Assembly (NCBI GenBank): GCA_023375785.1
Contig: SZWC01006810.1
Span: 51,977-115,976, forward strand
Length of the DNA: 64,000 bases
Direction of reading: 5' to 3'
Origin: Penium margaritaceum
Taxonomy: Eukaryota; Streptophyta; Zygnematophyceae; Desmidiales; Peniaceae
In this document: in pieces, positions 22,056 through 31,930 of the stretch
Numbering within the stretch: position 1 is the stretch's first letter
Layout of the letters: each line of letters starts with the position of its first letter
Translations under genes and position numbers: made by a program
The notes under the pieces: generated by a model
Database searches by the model: none
The model's input: only the letters and a program-made list of their open reading frames with translations
Told to the model about the DNA's origin: nothing

Positions 22056-23528
22056 CTACCATCTCCCGCAACCGAGAGAGCGAGAGCAAGGAGGCAGCGG
22101 ACGAGTGACGATCGAGGTCACGGAGAAACACGGACTCAAAGAACAAGGTATCCCGGGACTCAATGACGCGCTGACACTCTGAGTCCCAAAAGCGCAAGGC
22201 TTTTGACTGGGAGGAAACGCCCAAGAAGGGGCCGAGACGTCCACGCGGGGAGAGGTTCCCATCCTCTGGGAGCCAGACAAACGCAATGCTACCCCACACG
22301 CGAGCCAGACGGAGGTCAACACGAGAGCTATACCAGTGCTCAAAGGGCATAACGGTGCGGGAAGAGGTTCGTGAGGGATGCGATTCCACACCCAGGTCAT
22401 ATGGCTCATGGCCTCAAAGGAAAAGAGAGGAGAGAGCCCAGACTCAGACAGAAGGGTGCGGACACCATCGGCAAGGGTCCGATTCCAATGCTCAGAAACA
22501 CTGTTTTGCTGAGGTGTGTAGGGAGCCGAGGTCTCCAGACACACCCCTTGGGACTCAAGAAACCGGGCGGTGGGTCCAAGGAACTCACCGCCACGATCAC
22601 CTTGAAAGACGCGTAGTGAACGCTCACACGCACGTTCAGCCTGAATGAGCCATGACGCGATGACAAAAGCAACATCACTCTTCTGACAAAGAGCGGAGAT
22701 CCAGTGAAAACGGGAAAAATCTTTAGTACGGTACAGAACGTAACGCTCGACCCCCCCAAGAAAGTCATGGGGAAGAGACCCCATGACGTCGGAATGAACA
22801 AGATCGAGAGGGTGAGCGGACTGGGAGTCCGAAGAGGCAAAGGGAGAATGATGCATTTTGCCTTGGGCACAGTCCAGGCAATCAGAGAGGCATGGCGCAA
22901 GAAAGGTGGAAGGGGACAAGCCAACAGTGGGTTGAAGGCGGAGCATGCTAGTGATAGCATCAGTGTTCACATGGCCAAGATGGCAATGCAAGAGCTGGAT
23001 ATCAGTAGGAGAAAGGGAAGGCGCAACGTGCGCAAGAGACAAGCCAACAGCGGGTGCAGAGGGGGCATGAAGGGGGACACGATATAGCTTGTCACACTTA
23101 ACCCCCTGCAAGACAACGCGACCACAAGAGCAAAGACAGACAGTACCCACGCCCTGATCGTCGAGGGACGTCGCCGACAACAGGCTGAGTTCCAAAGAAG
23201 GCACAAACAGAACGTCAGGCAGAAACAGCACGCTACTAGGACCGACAAAGCGGACAACACCAACGCCCTGGACGGGAAGGAGCTGGCCGGAACCAGTGCG
23301 CACAAAGCGAACAGAGCCGATAGGACCCAATGAGACAAAGGCGGACCGAACAGAGGTCATGTGATGGGTGGCTCCGGAGTCGAGGACCCAGAAGCCACCA
23401 GAGACACGGACAAGGGGAAGGATACCGACAGTGCCGACGGAGGGCGGGGACGAGGCACAGGCAGCAAGACAACGAGGGAGAACGACGGACTGCCAGTGCT
23501 CGACCCACGGAACAGACGAGGGTGGCAA
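22056..23528 (-). pseudogene. Copia-5 protease, GAG-pre-integrase and integrase (truncated pol)
   Basis: This 490-residue open stretch has the protease site WVLDSGATHHMT with DSG intact, VPSLELSLL, a pre-integrase HX..CX2C region (LLHCHLGHVN, CLDCAQGKMHHSP), and integrase with HSDVMGSLP, FQGDRGGEFLG and PQQNSVSEHWNRT. The three catalytic acids D, D and E are present. A frame change near 22390 precedes the C-terminal ESRDTLFFES at about 22145. The chain then runs into the truncated LTR of Copia-4. It is the best preserved integrase core in the window, but the element lacks RT. Confidence 0.85.
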
Positions 23529-25087
23529 CCCAAGGACGTCACGGGGGATTCCCCACGAAGGACGGTGTCAGTCTGAAAGGTGAGACCTCTGGCCAACGAA
23601 GACACACTCTCACCTCCCTGATCACAAAGGTGAAGACGCTGGAGGAGAAACTGCTCTAGCTGGCGCTCGCCGTCGACGGAGGCTGCAGACGATGGAGCAT
23701 GCGCGCTCGAGGGAGGGGCAGACCACAGAGGAGGGACGTAGGCCGAGGAAGGTGGGCCCGCGAAGGCGGGCGCTCCATAGGTCGGCGGCCAGCCCCAAGG
23801 GTAGAGGACAGGCGGATGGACGCCAGCGACACCGGCGGCGGAGTAGGCCTGAGCTGGGAAGGAACTGGCAGACGAAGTAGAGCTGGAGCTGGAGTTGGAG
23901 CTGACAATGGAAGAAGAAGAGGAGGACCCGCTGGTGCGCGCCCAATGAGCACGCATGGCGCATGCGAGGCGGACGTCGTTAGGGGGTACAGGGCACTTGT
24001 GAGCGGAATGCTCAGAGGAGCCACAATTCCAGCACACCACCTCACCAGGAACATGAGACGGCGCAACAGATTTGCCCTTCCCCTTGCCTTGCCCACGACT
24101 GCGTCCATGTCCACGGCGATGAAGGCGCTTGTTTTGGAGGCTCGTCCACCAGGCTGCAAGCCTTTCAGCGACAAAGTCCCAGAGGGCACCAACGCCTGGA
24201 GGGGACTTGGGTGGAACAGGCTGGGAGGCAAGACACTGTAGCTCGTCTGCATTGACATCACGGAGAATGTCGGACAGCTCAGGAATCAACCCGTTGACCA
24301 TGGTGTGAACAGCGGATAGCTGACCTGGTGCAGCCTCACCAAGCTCGCGAAGCAGCTTGAGCCCGCGTGCCCAGTAGGCGCCGGCCGACTCGTCCGCACG
24401 CATTAAGAGCATGTTGAACTGAACGATGAGAGCACTTTGCGCCGCCTGACCTGTGACTGTCGTGCGCCGACAAAGCATGGTGTATGCACCGATAGGGTCA
24501 GCCAGGCGCTAAACAGCGGGGTCATCATTATAAGTGCCAACATCGTCGACGAGTGTCTCAGGGGCAACAGCAATGAGGATAGTGCGAGCAGACTCGTCAG
24601 CGACAGGGGTGAAGGAAGGTGAGGCAGGGAAGTAGTATTCCCACAGACGTTCTCCCTGAGCCCATGCACTAAACCGGGTCTCCCAGGAAGAGAAGGTAAG
24701 TCTAATAGAAAGGAGAGGAGGCTGGGCGAAGAAGTCATGCTGGCGGGAGACTGCGGCAGGAGGGACAGCAGATGGGGTGATAGCAGGCTTTGAGGCAGCA
24801 GAGTTAGCACCAGGTGGGGTGGAAGAGACATCGGCACTGGTGCCAGCAGAGGAGCCAACTGGCAGGACAGAGGCAACAGGCAACCGCTTAAGCACAATCG
24901 CAGCCACATCATCTGCGAAGGGGGCGCGATTGTCATTGGCGACTTTGAGACGCTCGTCAGCATCATGCTGAGCGTCGTGAGTAAGGGCCAGCTGGCGCTG
25001 AAGGTCTACTATGACCGACTTGTCGTCACCAGGCATGGTGACGACTAATGGGCCCTGCCGAGAAAACTTCGGCAGAGTTTCCCCCAC
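23357..25087 (-). pseudogene. Copia-5 gag
   Basis: One frame runs 25087 to 23357 with a single stop, TAG at 24509-24511. The N-terminal start may be at 25087 or at the ATG at 25036 (MPGDDKSVIVDLQ). A capsid-like block (WETRFSAWAQGERLWEYYF, later IVQFNMLLMRADE) is followed by an Arg/Gly-rich stretch and an intact CCHC knuckle CWNCGSSEHSAHKC near 24025. A Ser-rich and Pro-rich tail follows. The pol frame overlaps the gag end in another frame (23357-23528); either a frameshift mutation or frameshifting could explain this. Confidence 0.82.
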
Positions 25088-26156
25088 CCCAATGGGCGTG
25101 GGAAAACTGGGAATGCCTTCGGCACAGTGGATATGTACTGCAAGACAGCCCGACCCAAGTCACACAGACAAGCCACCACAGAGAAAAGAGATAGAGGGCA
25201 GGAGAAGGGAGATGCAGACCAGGAGACCTCACAAGGCGTGTGAGGGGCTGTGCAAAAGAGTAAGAATAGGTGGGATAATGGAAGCAGCTGCAACGGAGAC
25301 CACAGAGACGCAAGATGCAACCGGCACAATCAGTGCCAGGCAGCCTGTGGTGAAGGCGACGCCAACGGTCCTAAGGATCGCCGTTGCAATGACGGCCGCT
25401 GTGACGAGTGTGGTGATGTCGAAGGGTGCAGATGCGGATGCTGCAACAGCGACGGCTTTGGAAGTGCGAATGGCCATAGCTGTAGTGGATATGGCAGAAG
25501 CTCTTGCAGAAGCCATAGCTGATGCGGCTGCCACAAGCTGTGTCCCAATGTCTGCAGCTGCCGTAGCCAATGGTCTAGCTATAACGACCGCCTCAGTGTA
25601 GGACTTAGCGGCGCGGCCAGCTGACGTTGATGCAAGGGCGCGTGCTACTCCACTTGCGACACCAAAGGTGGCAGCAGCTGCACCTGCCGCGTCTATCACG
25701 GCGAATGCGGTACGTGTGAAGGTGCGAGCGAGCTCTACCACGTCCTGACACCAAGTTGAGTGCGGCGACGCAGCAGTGGTGTTGTGCGGTTGCTCAATCC
25801 CCCCTCAGGCACCAAGGGAGGGGGGGGCTAACCGAGCTTTGTCGCATAGCCGGTAGTGAAGGCGGGGGCTGATGCGCCAGATGTTCCTTGTGGTGCTCGC
25901 CGCGCGATGCCGCACCCGGCACGTATAAGGAAGCCAGTTTGACGTGCACCACCGTGGTGGTGCGTGCGCGGCAGCTTCCAACACTGCTGTAGAGAGGGTG
26001 CTGCTGGGCAGCCGCCACTACCGCTACAGCATGCGTGGTGATCGCGGCAGTCGTTGGCGGTTGCTGCGAAGATGCACAGCACTGCAGCCTTTGCTGAGGT
26101 TAACAACGTCGCTGTTGTTGCTGCTGCTGCAAGGCGCCGTTGTTGCTGCTGTCACG

Positions 26157-26480
26157 CGAAAGACTGTGGCACGACAGTGTGCGTGCTGCTGTTGCAATGC
26201 TGCCTGTTGCTGCTGCCGCAAGGTGTCGATGGTGCTGCTACTACAAGGTGCCGACGCTGCTGCTGCTGCGCAAAAGCCTGTGGCAGGACAGCGTGTGTGC
26301 TGCTGCTACTGCCGCAAGGCGCCGATGCTCTTGCAGCTGGAAGGCGTCAACGCTGCTACTGCTACGCAAAAGCCTATGGCACGGCAGTGTGCGTGTTGCT
26401 GCTGCAATGCTGCTTGCTGCTGCTGCTGCTGGACACCGAAGTTGCTGCTGCTGCGCGGAGGACTGTTGTACGGCAGAGTG
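26157..26480. repeat. Four tandem copies of an about 90-113 bp unit in the Copia-5 leader
   Basis: The phrase GCAAAAGCCTGTGGCACG, with small changes, followed by ACAGTGTGCGTGCTGCTG, recurs near 26157, 26270, 26363 and 26452. CAAGGTGCCGATG-like spacers lie between copies. Confidence 0.65.
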
Positions 26481-26756
26481 AGTACAACGGCTGCAATGGT
26501 GTTTGCTGCTGCTCAGGCCGTGGGTTGGGGCGGATCTAGAGTACGGCAGAGGTGCAGAGGTGTAGAGGACCTGGGCTCCAGAGGTGCAACCCGTGGGCGA
26601 CACTCTGCCAAGCAAATCGGTGGCGATCCGTCGAGCACGGCAGCCCCCCCCCCCCTTCTCTTGTGTGGGCAGCAATCCGCCAAGTACGCGGTCCACCTAG
26701 GGCTTCCTACTGCTGCCTAAAGGTAAGGCCTGGGCAGCGTGCGAGAGCGAGGCGAG

Positions 26757-26818
26757 AGTGCGGCGGCGAGATGGTTGGGGTGCGGCGGCGAGATGGTTGG
26801 GGTGCAGCGGCGAGAGGG
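26757..26818. repeat. 22-bp tandem repeat, about 2.7 copies
   Basis: The unit GTGCGGCGGCGAGATGGTTG plus GG is repeated twice with a third, altered, partial copy. Confidence 0.7.
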
Positions 26819-26882
26819 CTTGCCGCGAAGTCGTCCCCGAATCGAGGGACGGTGCTTCAATGCGTCGTCCTACTTCCACGCT

Positions 26883-26894
26883 GCTCTGATACCA
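26883..26894 (-). other. Copia-5 primer-binding site (initiator tRNA-Met)
   Basis: The minus strand reads TGGTATCAGAGC. A 9-bp spacer separates it from the LTR start at 26904, the same spacing as in Copia-2. Confidence 0.85.
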
Positions 26895-26903
26895 GTAGGC
26901 TAC

Positions 26904-27411
26904 TGTGCTAGACAAGTAAGCAGGAGCTGGGCTGGTGCAAGGAAGACACCAAGCAACGGAGGGCAGAAGCCATAGGCAGCTTGGGTGGAAGTTCGAATAG
27001 AGAGAACAAGAGACGAGGAGTAACGCAAAACGAGGTGGTAGCCGTCAGGTGGGGAGGAGGCGAGCGAGCGAGCAGCGAGCTCGATCTCACTCACCAAACT
27101 CCAAGTTAGGTGACCCGAACCAAACTACCCACTGTCAAATTGCATCGTGTAAACTAAGCCACCTAAGAGAACAACCTGTAGAAGAACAGGCGAGAGTGTG
27201 AACTCGAAGTAACTGTGTGTGCTCGCATGCACGCCAGCCAGAGGCATGTGAGACTTGCGCAGAAGCCTGACTATGAGGCTCGCTGTGTAGTCATGCCACC
27301 ATGACGTAGCAACCAACACGGGTTGCCTCTCTCCAGGTAGTCACCTACAACCGTGAGGTGAGTGTGCAACGAGACCAGAGGTCACTGTGTGGTACTGACA
27401 GAAAACCAACA
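26904..27411 (-). repeat. Copia-5 5' LTR, about 508 bp
   Basis: It starts TGTGCTAGACAAG after the primer site and ends ...AACCAACA, beyond which Copia-3-type LTR sequence resumes. There is no second copy in the window, so the limits rest on the TG/CA ends and the neighbouring elements. Confidence 0.6.
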
Positions 27412-27659
27412 AAAACATGCAAATCGGGCCCACGGCCAGTCCACCGATAAACTCCTGCATGTTGCAGAAAAACTGCAGAAGGTCCCCGGTAGCGTCCACA
27501 GCTCTGGAACGGTCGTCAGTCAGCTCCAGGCTGGTAGTCCGCCACCAGATGACGCACCGGTGCCACCAGGGTCCACATCAGGGATCTGCACGAGTATGGA
27601 CACGGCGGAGTGGTCACAGTTCACTGTACAGGTCGACTGGAACGTCACACATCACAACA
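27410..27659 (-). repeat. Outer 250 bp of a Copia-3-type 5' LTR
   Basis: It matches the last 250 bp of the Copia-3 3' LTR (up to 8017), ending CACAACA. Together with 14522-14833 it would make a 644-bp LTR with 82 bp missing. This supports one original 5' LTR later split by Copia-4 and Copia-5. It is followed by GCCAC (27660-27664). Confidence 0.8.
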
Positions 27660-27855
27660 GCCACACGTAGTGTGGCCACACACCGAGACACACGACACCA
27701 TGGTCTCCTCGTGACACTCATGCAACCGACCAAGTGTCCGGATCTCGACCAACAGAGTGCGGCTGTAGTATGCTCATAGCAGAGTGTGGACCCCTCGCCA
27801 TGCATCTCCCATGACGTCGCATCAGGTCGAGGTCCACACAACAGGTGCAGCCAAT
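27660..27855. repeat. Target duplication GCCAC and continuation of the 117-bp array
   Basis: GCCAC at 27660-27664 repeats 6602-6606. The array core reappears at 27702 (GGTCTCCTCGTGACACT) and 27740 (GGATCTCGACC), 38 bp apart as in the other units. If 6607-27664 is removed, the distance from the unit at 6524 to this one is 120 bp, against 117 bp for intact neighbours. Confidence 0.75.
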
Positions 27856-29315
27856 TTGATAGTCATATGCTCAATTTCAACTTATTAGGCATGGCTTTGC
27901 TCTTTGGCTGTTACTATCGAGCAAAGGACTAGCGCATAGTGAGAACTGAATGCTGCTCAGTTTTCCAGTCATTTCATCCATAGGTCCAACCTACAGGCGT
28001 GAACTTTTGTCAGTTGAGAGGTAAGATGAAACTCTCTGGCTAGGTACTCACCAGGGGATGTCATTTGTATGGACCAACCAGCATGATGTGTTTCCTACGT
28101 ACTGGATCAGTTTTGATTCATGTGTTTCATATCCTTTGATCAATCTGTTCAATGTTCTGTGACTGGTCTCCACACTTCATTGCCCTGTCATGCTTAGGGA
28201 TCTCGATTTTCGGTGCAGACATTCCAATGACCATGTGACAGGGCATGCGACAGTAGCTGACTGCCACACCCTTCCTCCATGGAAGTGACAACTGTCTCTT
28301 CCATGTTACTCCTCTGAGAGGCAGCATCAGCATAAATGATGAAGCCAGTCGACAACCAACCCAGCCATACCATTGAGGGTTTGACTGGTTAGGACGAACA
28401 TTTACAACTCATTTGCAAGGAAAAACCTTAATTGACAGATTTCTCAAACTGAGCTTTCTCTGGCAGTGCTTTTTCTCTAAAACATTGACTTGGTGTGTCG
28501 GGGGGAATTCACCCAAGCACAAAGGAATGTACTACAGAAAGGTTACATGCACCTAGGGAGGCGCGTGGGCAACAGCCCTCCACCCCTTTCCAATCCCTCA
28601 CCATGCAACAGCCTATGCTACCGGACAGCTGCAACTGAAGAAGCCAACCGCCAGTGTCATCGGGCATAGGCTTCGCCTAGGCCGAAATTGCTGCCCTTCT
28701 CTTGATCAGAGGGAGGCCTCAGACCCCCTCTCTTCCTTGCATGTGGACCAATGAAAACCGGTCCACCTCTGGGCAAGGCCACAGCTTTGGCTGCCTTCGG
28801 CTTATGGGGCACAGCCCTTCGCCTGCTGTGCTTTCAGCAGAGAGACGTTCCTTTATTCAACCTGCAGGTACAGCACAGTCAATGCACCAAGACTAAGTTG
28901 CAGCACAAGACCCGAGCTGGTGGAAAATTCCGATGCCGGTGCTCGCTCTCTGCCCGGGAAACCTACTGCAGGCATAGTCCGCCGAAGACCCCCACATTTT
29001 CCCCTACGCAGCTGCCATAAGCCGGGCACTAATCAGCAAAAACACGCCAGTGAAGTGCAACATGTCACTCAGTCGTGAGTCAGCTGTCCCTACGAGATTA
29101 TCGTTCTGCGACCTGCCACGTCCGCACCACCCAACCAGACCGTCGGAATGCAAGTCGCATGAATATCAAACAACCAGTCAGAACCACATCACCCCGCCCC
29201 CCCCCCCCAATCCTGACCTCCAGCTTCCACCCCAATCCATGCGTCATGGATGGGTATGGAACGCAACCTTCATTTCTCCACCACCGTCTCTCATGAGGGT
29301 AGGAGCACCGACCTG
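27856..29315. other. Intergenic DNA, no recognised gene
   Basis: I see short frames only, no retroelement domain and no clear repeat. It is the 3' flank of the STIG1-like gene on the minus strand. A poly-C run lies at 29199-29210. Confidence 0.6.
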
Positions 29316-31057
29316 TCATCGCGCGCTTGGTGGCGGCGGCGCCAATAGGTAGTCGTCGCATGCGCCGTTGATGCAGACAGTGCCCTGCTGGCACCGCTGG
29401 AAGCAGGCGCCGCAGTTATTACTGTCCGTCAAGATGTCCACGCACTGTCCGCCGCAGCACAGCTGGTCCGCAGAGCAAGGGTTCAGGCACCGTCCGCAGT
29501 GGAAAATGTCGTCGAGGAGATTCCGGCACGCCTTGCCGCAGCAAGTGTCGTAGCCGGGGTTCGTCAGCACGAAGATATCGCAAATCGTCTGGTTGCCGAA
29601 GCACCTCTGGCCAGGAAGAAAATGGTGCCCGACGCCAGGTGGGTGGTGGCCGACTCCGGGAGGATGGTGGCCCACGCCCGGCGGGTGGTGACCCACGCCT
29701 AGCGCGTGGTGGCCCACGCCAGGCGGGTGGCGTCCGGTGCCCGGCGCATGATGCCCGACGCCGGGCGGGCGGTGGCCCACCCCGGGAGGGTGGTGGCCAG
29801 GCTTCGGTGGCTGCGGCGGCTGCGGCGGATGGTGGCCCACGAACGGCGGGCGGTGGCCGACACCAGGCGGATGGTGGCCAACGTCGGGCGGGTGGTGCCC
29901 GACGCCCGGAGGGTGATGACCGCACGGGTCGACGCCTCCCACTCCAGGTGGGTGATTNNNNNNNNNNNNNNNNNNNNNNNNNNNNNNNNNNNNNNNNNNN
30001 ACGGCGGGCGGTGGCCGACACCAGGCGGATGGTGGCCAACGTCGGGCGGGTGGTGCCCGACGCCCGGAGGGTGATGACCGCACGGGTCGACGCCTCCCAC
30101 TCCAGGTGGGTGATTAATGCCCGAGGTGGGGCGGCGCGGACAGTCTCTCAGTTCCCTCCGCATCCCTTCGCCCAACTCAGCCGCTGCCGATATCGAGTCA
30201 GGGCGGGGTCCCGACCCGCCCTGCAAGAGACTCTTCCTCGCGGTCGAGTGAGGCGGGAGCAGCGAATCGGCCCCCACTGACGCGCGATTCGAGAGCTTCA
30301 CGGCGCCGCCTAGGCCCGGGACGGAGATGCCGACGCCGTGGTTGGAGCCCGTGCGGCCGGGTGTTCGCAGAGGCGTTCGAGAGGGCGTGCGCGAAGAAGA
30401 AGACCCCTGATGCTTTCGTGACGACAGACGGATTTGAATCTTGAAGTGCTTTTGCCGCCGCTTTTGGCCCCACAGCGAGTTGGTCGTCAGCTTCCACGAA
30501 GACTTGGCGGATGATGCCGTCTTGGCTGCAGCCGCCTTCGCAACCGACGCGGCCCCTAAGCCTGCGCCTGCTGCTGCTGAACCAGTCCCCGCTGATGCGG
30601 TGGGCTTAGCTTGCTGAGACGATTGCCGTGCGGTTGACTTGCCTGCAGCTGCCTTCTTGCGCGGCTTCGTGAAGACCAGCTTCACCTTTGGAATAGATAT
30701 GGTCGCCTTCGTCCCTTTTTGCTTTGCCGCATTCGGCGCCGCTTCTTTTCTCTGCTTCGAAACAGCTGATGCGGACGTTTTATGGGGCGAGGATGGGGAA
30801 GAGAATGTTGAAGACGATGAAGAGGAAGAGGAGTGGGCAGAGGAAGAAGAGGAGCCTGTTACTGTGGCTGCTGTTGGAACTGGATGCCTCGACTTCCTTC
30901 GCAACCGCACCTCCACTCCGCCCCATCGCACCCCACCCTTACGCACATCTTGCCGACCCTTCGTGTCCAAGTTCAGAGCGCTGCACTCGACGATGGTCCA
31001 GTACCACAGGAGGAGGTATGCCGACCAGCTAACCAGCGAAAGCTTCCTAACACTCAT
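29316..31057 (-). CDS. Secreted STIG1-domain protein with proline/histidine repeat
   Basis: The preferred start is the ATG at 31057, giving MSVRKLSLVSWSAYLLLWYW, a hydrophobic signal peptide likely cut after VECSA. An in-frame ATG at 31132 adds 25 residues and hides the signal. Next come Ser-rich and Lys/Arg/Ala-rich stretches, then repeats of HHPPGVGH, then a C-terminal domain with 16 Cys. The spacing there, with TCCGKAC, HCGRC, LCCGGQCVD, NCGAC and a final VCINGAC, fits the stigma-specific STIG1 family. The stop is TGA at 29316-29318. STIG1 proteins are apoplastic, and those studied act in pollen-tube growth or cell-death signalling; the role here is unknown. A 158-bp insertion (gap plus duplicate) breaks the frame; without it the chain is 527 residues. 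Confidence 0.82.
29843..30115. repeat. 115-bp exact duplication flanking a 43-N gap (probable assembly artefact)
   Basis: 29843-29957 and 30001-30115 appear identical, separated by N at 29958-30000. The offset of 158 is not a multiple of 3, so it shifts the STIG1-like frame. Removing one copy and the gap restores one open frame, which argues that the locus was sequenced once and joined wrongly. Confidence 0.85.
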
Positions 31058-31132
31058 TCCCGTACGACTGTGCGCATTTCTCTGCAATCTGTCCTTGGGG
31101 TCCACTACGGCGACACAAGCTGCTCTAGACAT

Positions 31133-31930
31133 GGCTGAGGGACTGGGGAGGTGCGCTTCACCGAATACTATGTTGGGAACATCCTGTGGAGAGTAGGGGT
31201 GGCAAGGGGATCCTCAGTTGGAGAGGTGAGAGACAACTCAAGGACAGAAACGTAGTGCCAGGTGGGGAACTTGGTGTCGACACGGCTTTGCGCGGACGTC
31301 ACTTCAGAGGAAACGAACAGAGGCAGCACCCCACAATTGAGGCTATCGAGCACTTCTACCCCGGCACCGCATTCGTCGGGTGGGCAGAGTTATGGCTCGT
31401 GTGTGACAAGGGCAGGTCCATTCGGGCTGGGCGGCAGCTAACAGTGAGACAAGCGAGCCGTGCCAGCTGAACAGTGCGGGACCCATCGCTGACACGAGGG
31501 ATTTTCGCCGGGAGAAAGCCGGATGCGGCGCGCATGCCGTCGGTCTGACTGCCCTCAAACCATCGAAAGTGCCTTTCCGCAACGTGGCGGCGGCAAATGT
31601 CGTGAGGCGGCAAACCCGGAAAACGTAAAACCACGCGACGTCGTAGCCCGCAGTCGCGAACTCGCAGGTCTCGCCAGCGTAGAGGTCACCCCGAGACGCC
31701 TTCGTCACCGACACTCGCACGGATCGGAGGTATGGCCCGTCCACTTGCACGAGGAAGTGCGCGAGCGATGCGAAGTAGCGACGGAGCCGGCCAGATCGCG
31801 TTGTGTGCGATGAGCGTCGTGAGAGGGCGCGGGTCGTCGACGACGGACACGGATGCTGTACCTGCCAGCTCGACGTAGGCCTTCGACAATACATTTCCAG
31901 CCTGCGCCCAACGATGGGTTTGCGATACCT
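31133..31930. other. Upstream region of the STIG1-like gene; unassigned minus-strand frame 31343-31894
   Basis: This holds the 5' flank and presumably the promoter of the STIG1-like gene. A 183-codon minus-strand open frame (31343-31894) contains a stretch like VQVDGPYLRSVRVSVTKASR. I do not recognise it, and it could be an exon or chance in GC-rich DNA. Overlapping frames exist on the other strand. Confidence 0.35.

Larger units (their letters stand above)
25088..26882 (-). repeat. Copia-5 5' leader, long CAG-rich tract
   Basis: A leader of about 1.8 kb is unusually long. From 25300 to 25740 it encodes Ala-rich low-complexity frames on both strands, including a 170-codon minus-strand frame (25229-25741) upstream of gag. 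I treat this as a by-product of GCN triplets, but it is in the sense orientation. From 26100 to 26480 CTG/GCT triplets dominate on the plus strand. Confidence 0.65.
22054..27411 (-). mobile_element. Copia-5, 5' half of a Ty1/copia element
   Basis: Minus-strand order is 5' LTR (26904-27411), primer site, CAG-rich leader, gag, protease, GAG-pre-integrase and integrase. It then stops at 22053, before RT, RNase H and the 3' LTR. It belongs to the same lineage as Copia-1 and differs from the Copia-3/4 family. Its 5' LTR abuts a Copia-3-type LTR remainder, so it probably inserted into the Copia-3 5' LTR. A later deletion then removed its 3' half together with most of the Copia-4 3' LTR. Confidence 0.85.

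Noticed and set aside
30639-31196. A 185-codon plus-strand frame rich in acidic residues
   Set aside because: It is antisense to the basic, Ser-rich part of the STIG1-like gene; the acidic run is the complement of that codon use.
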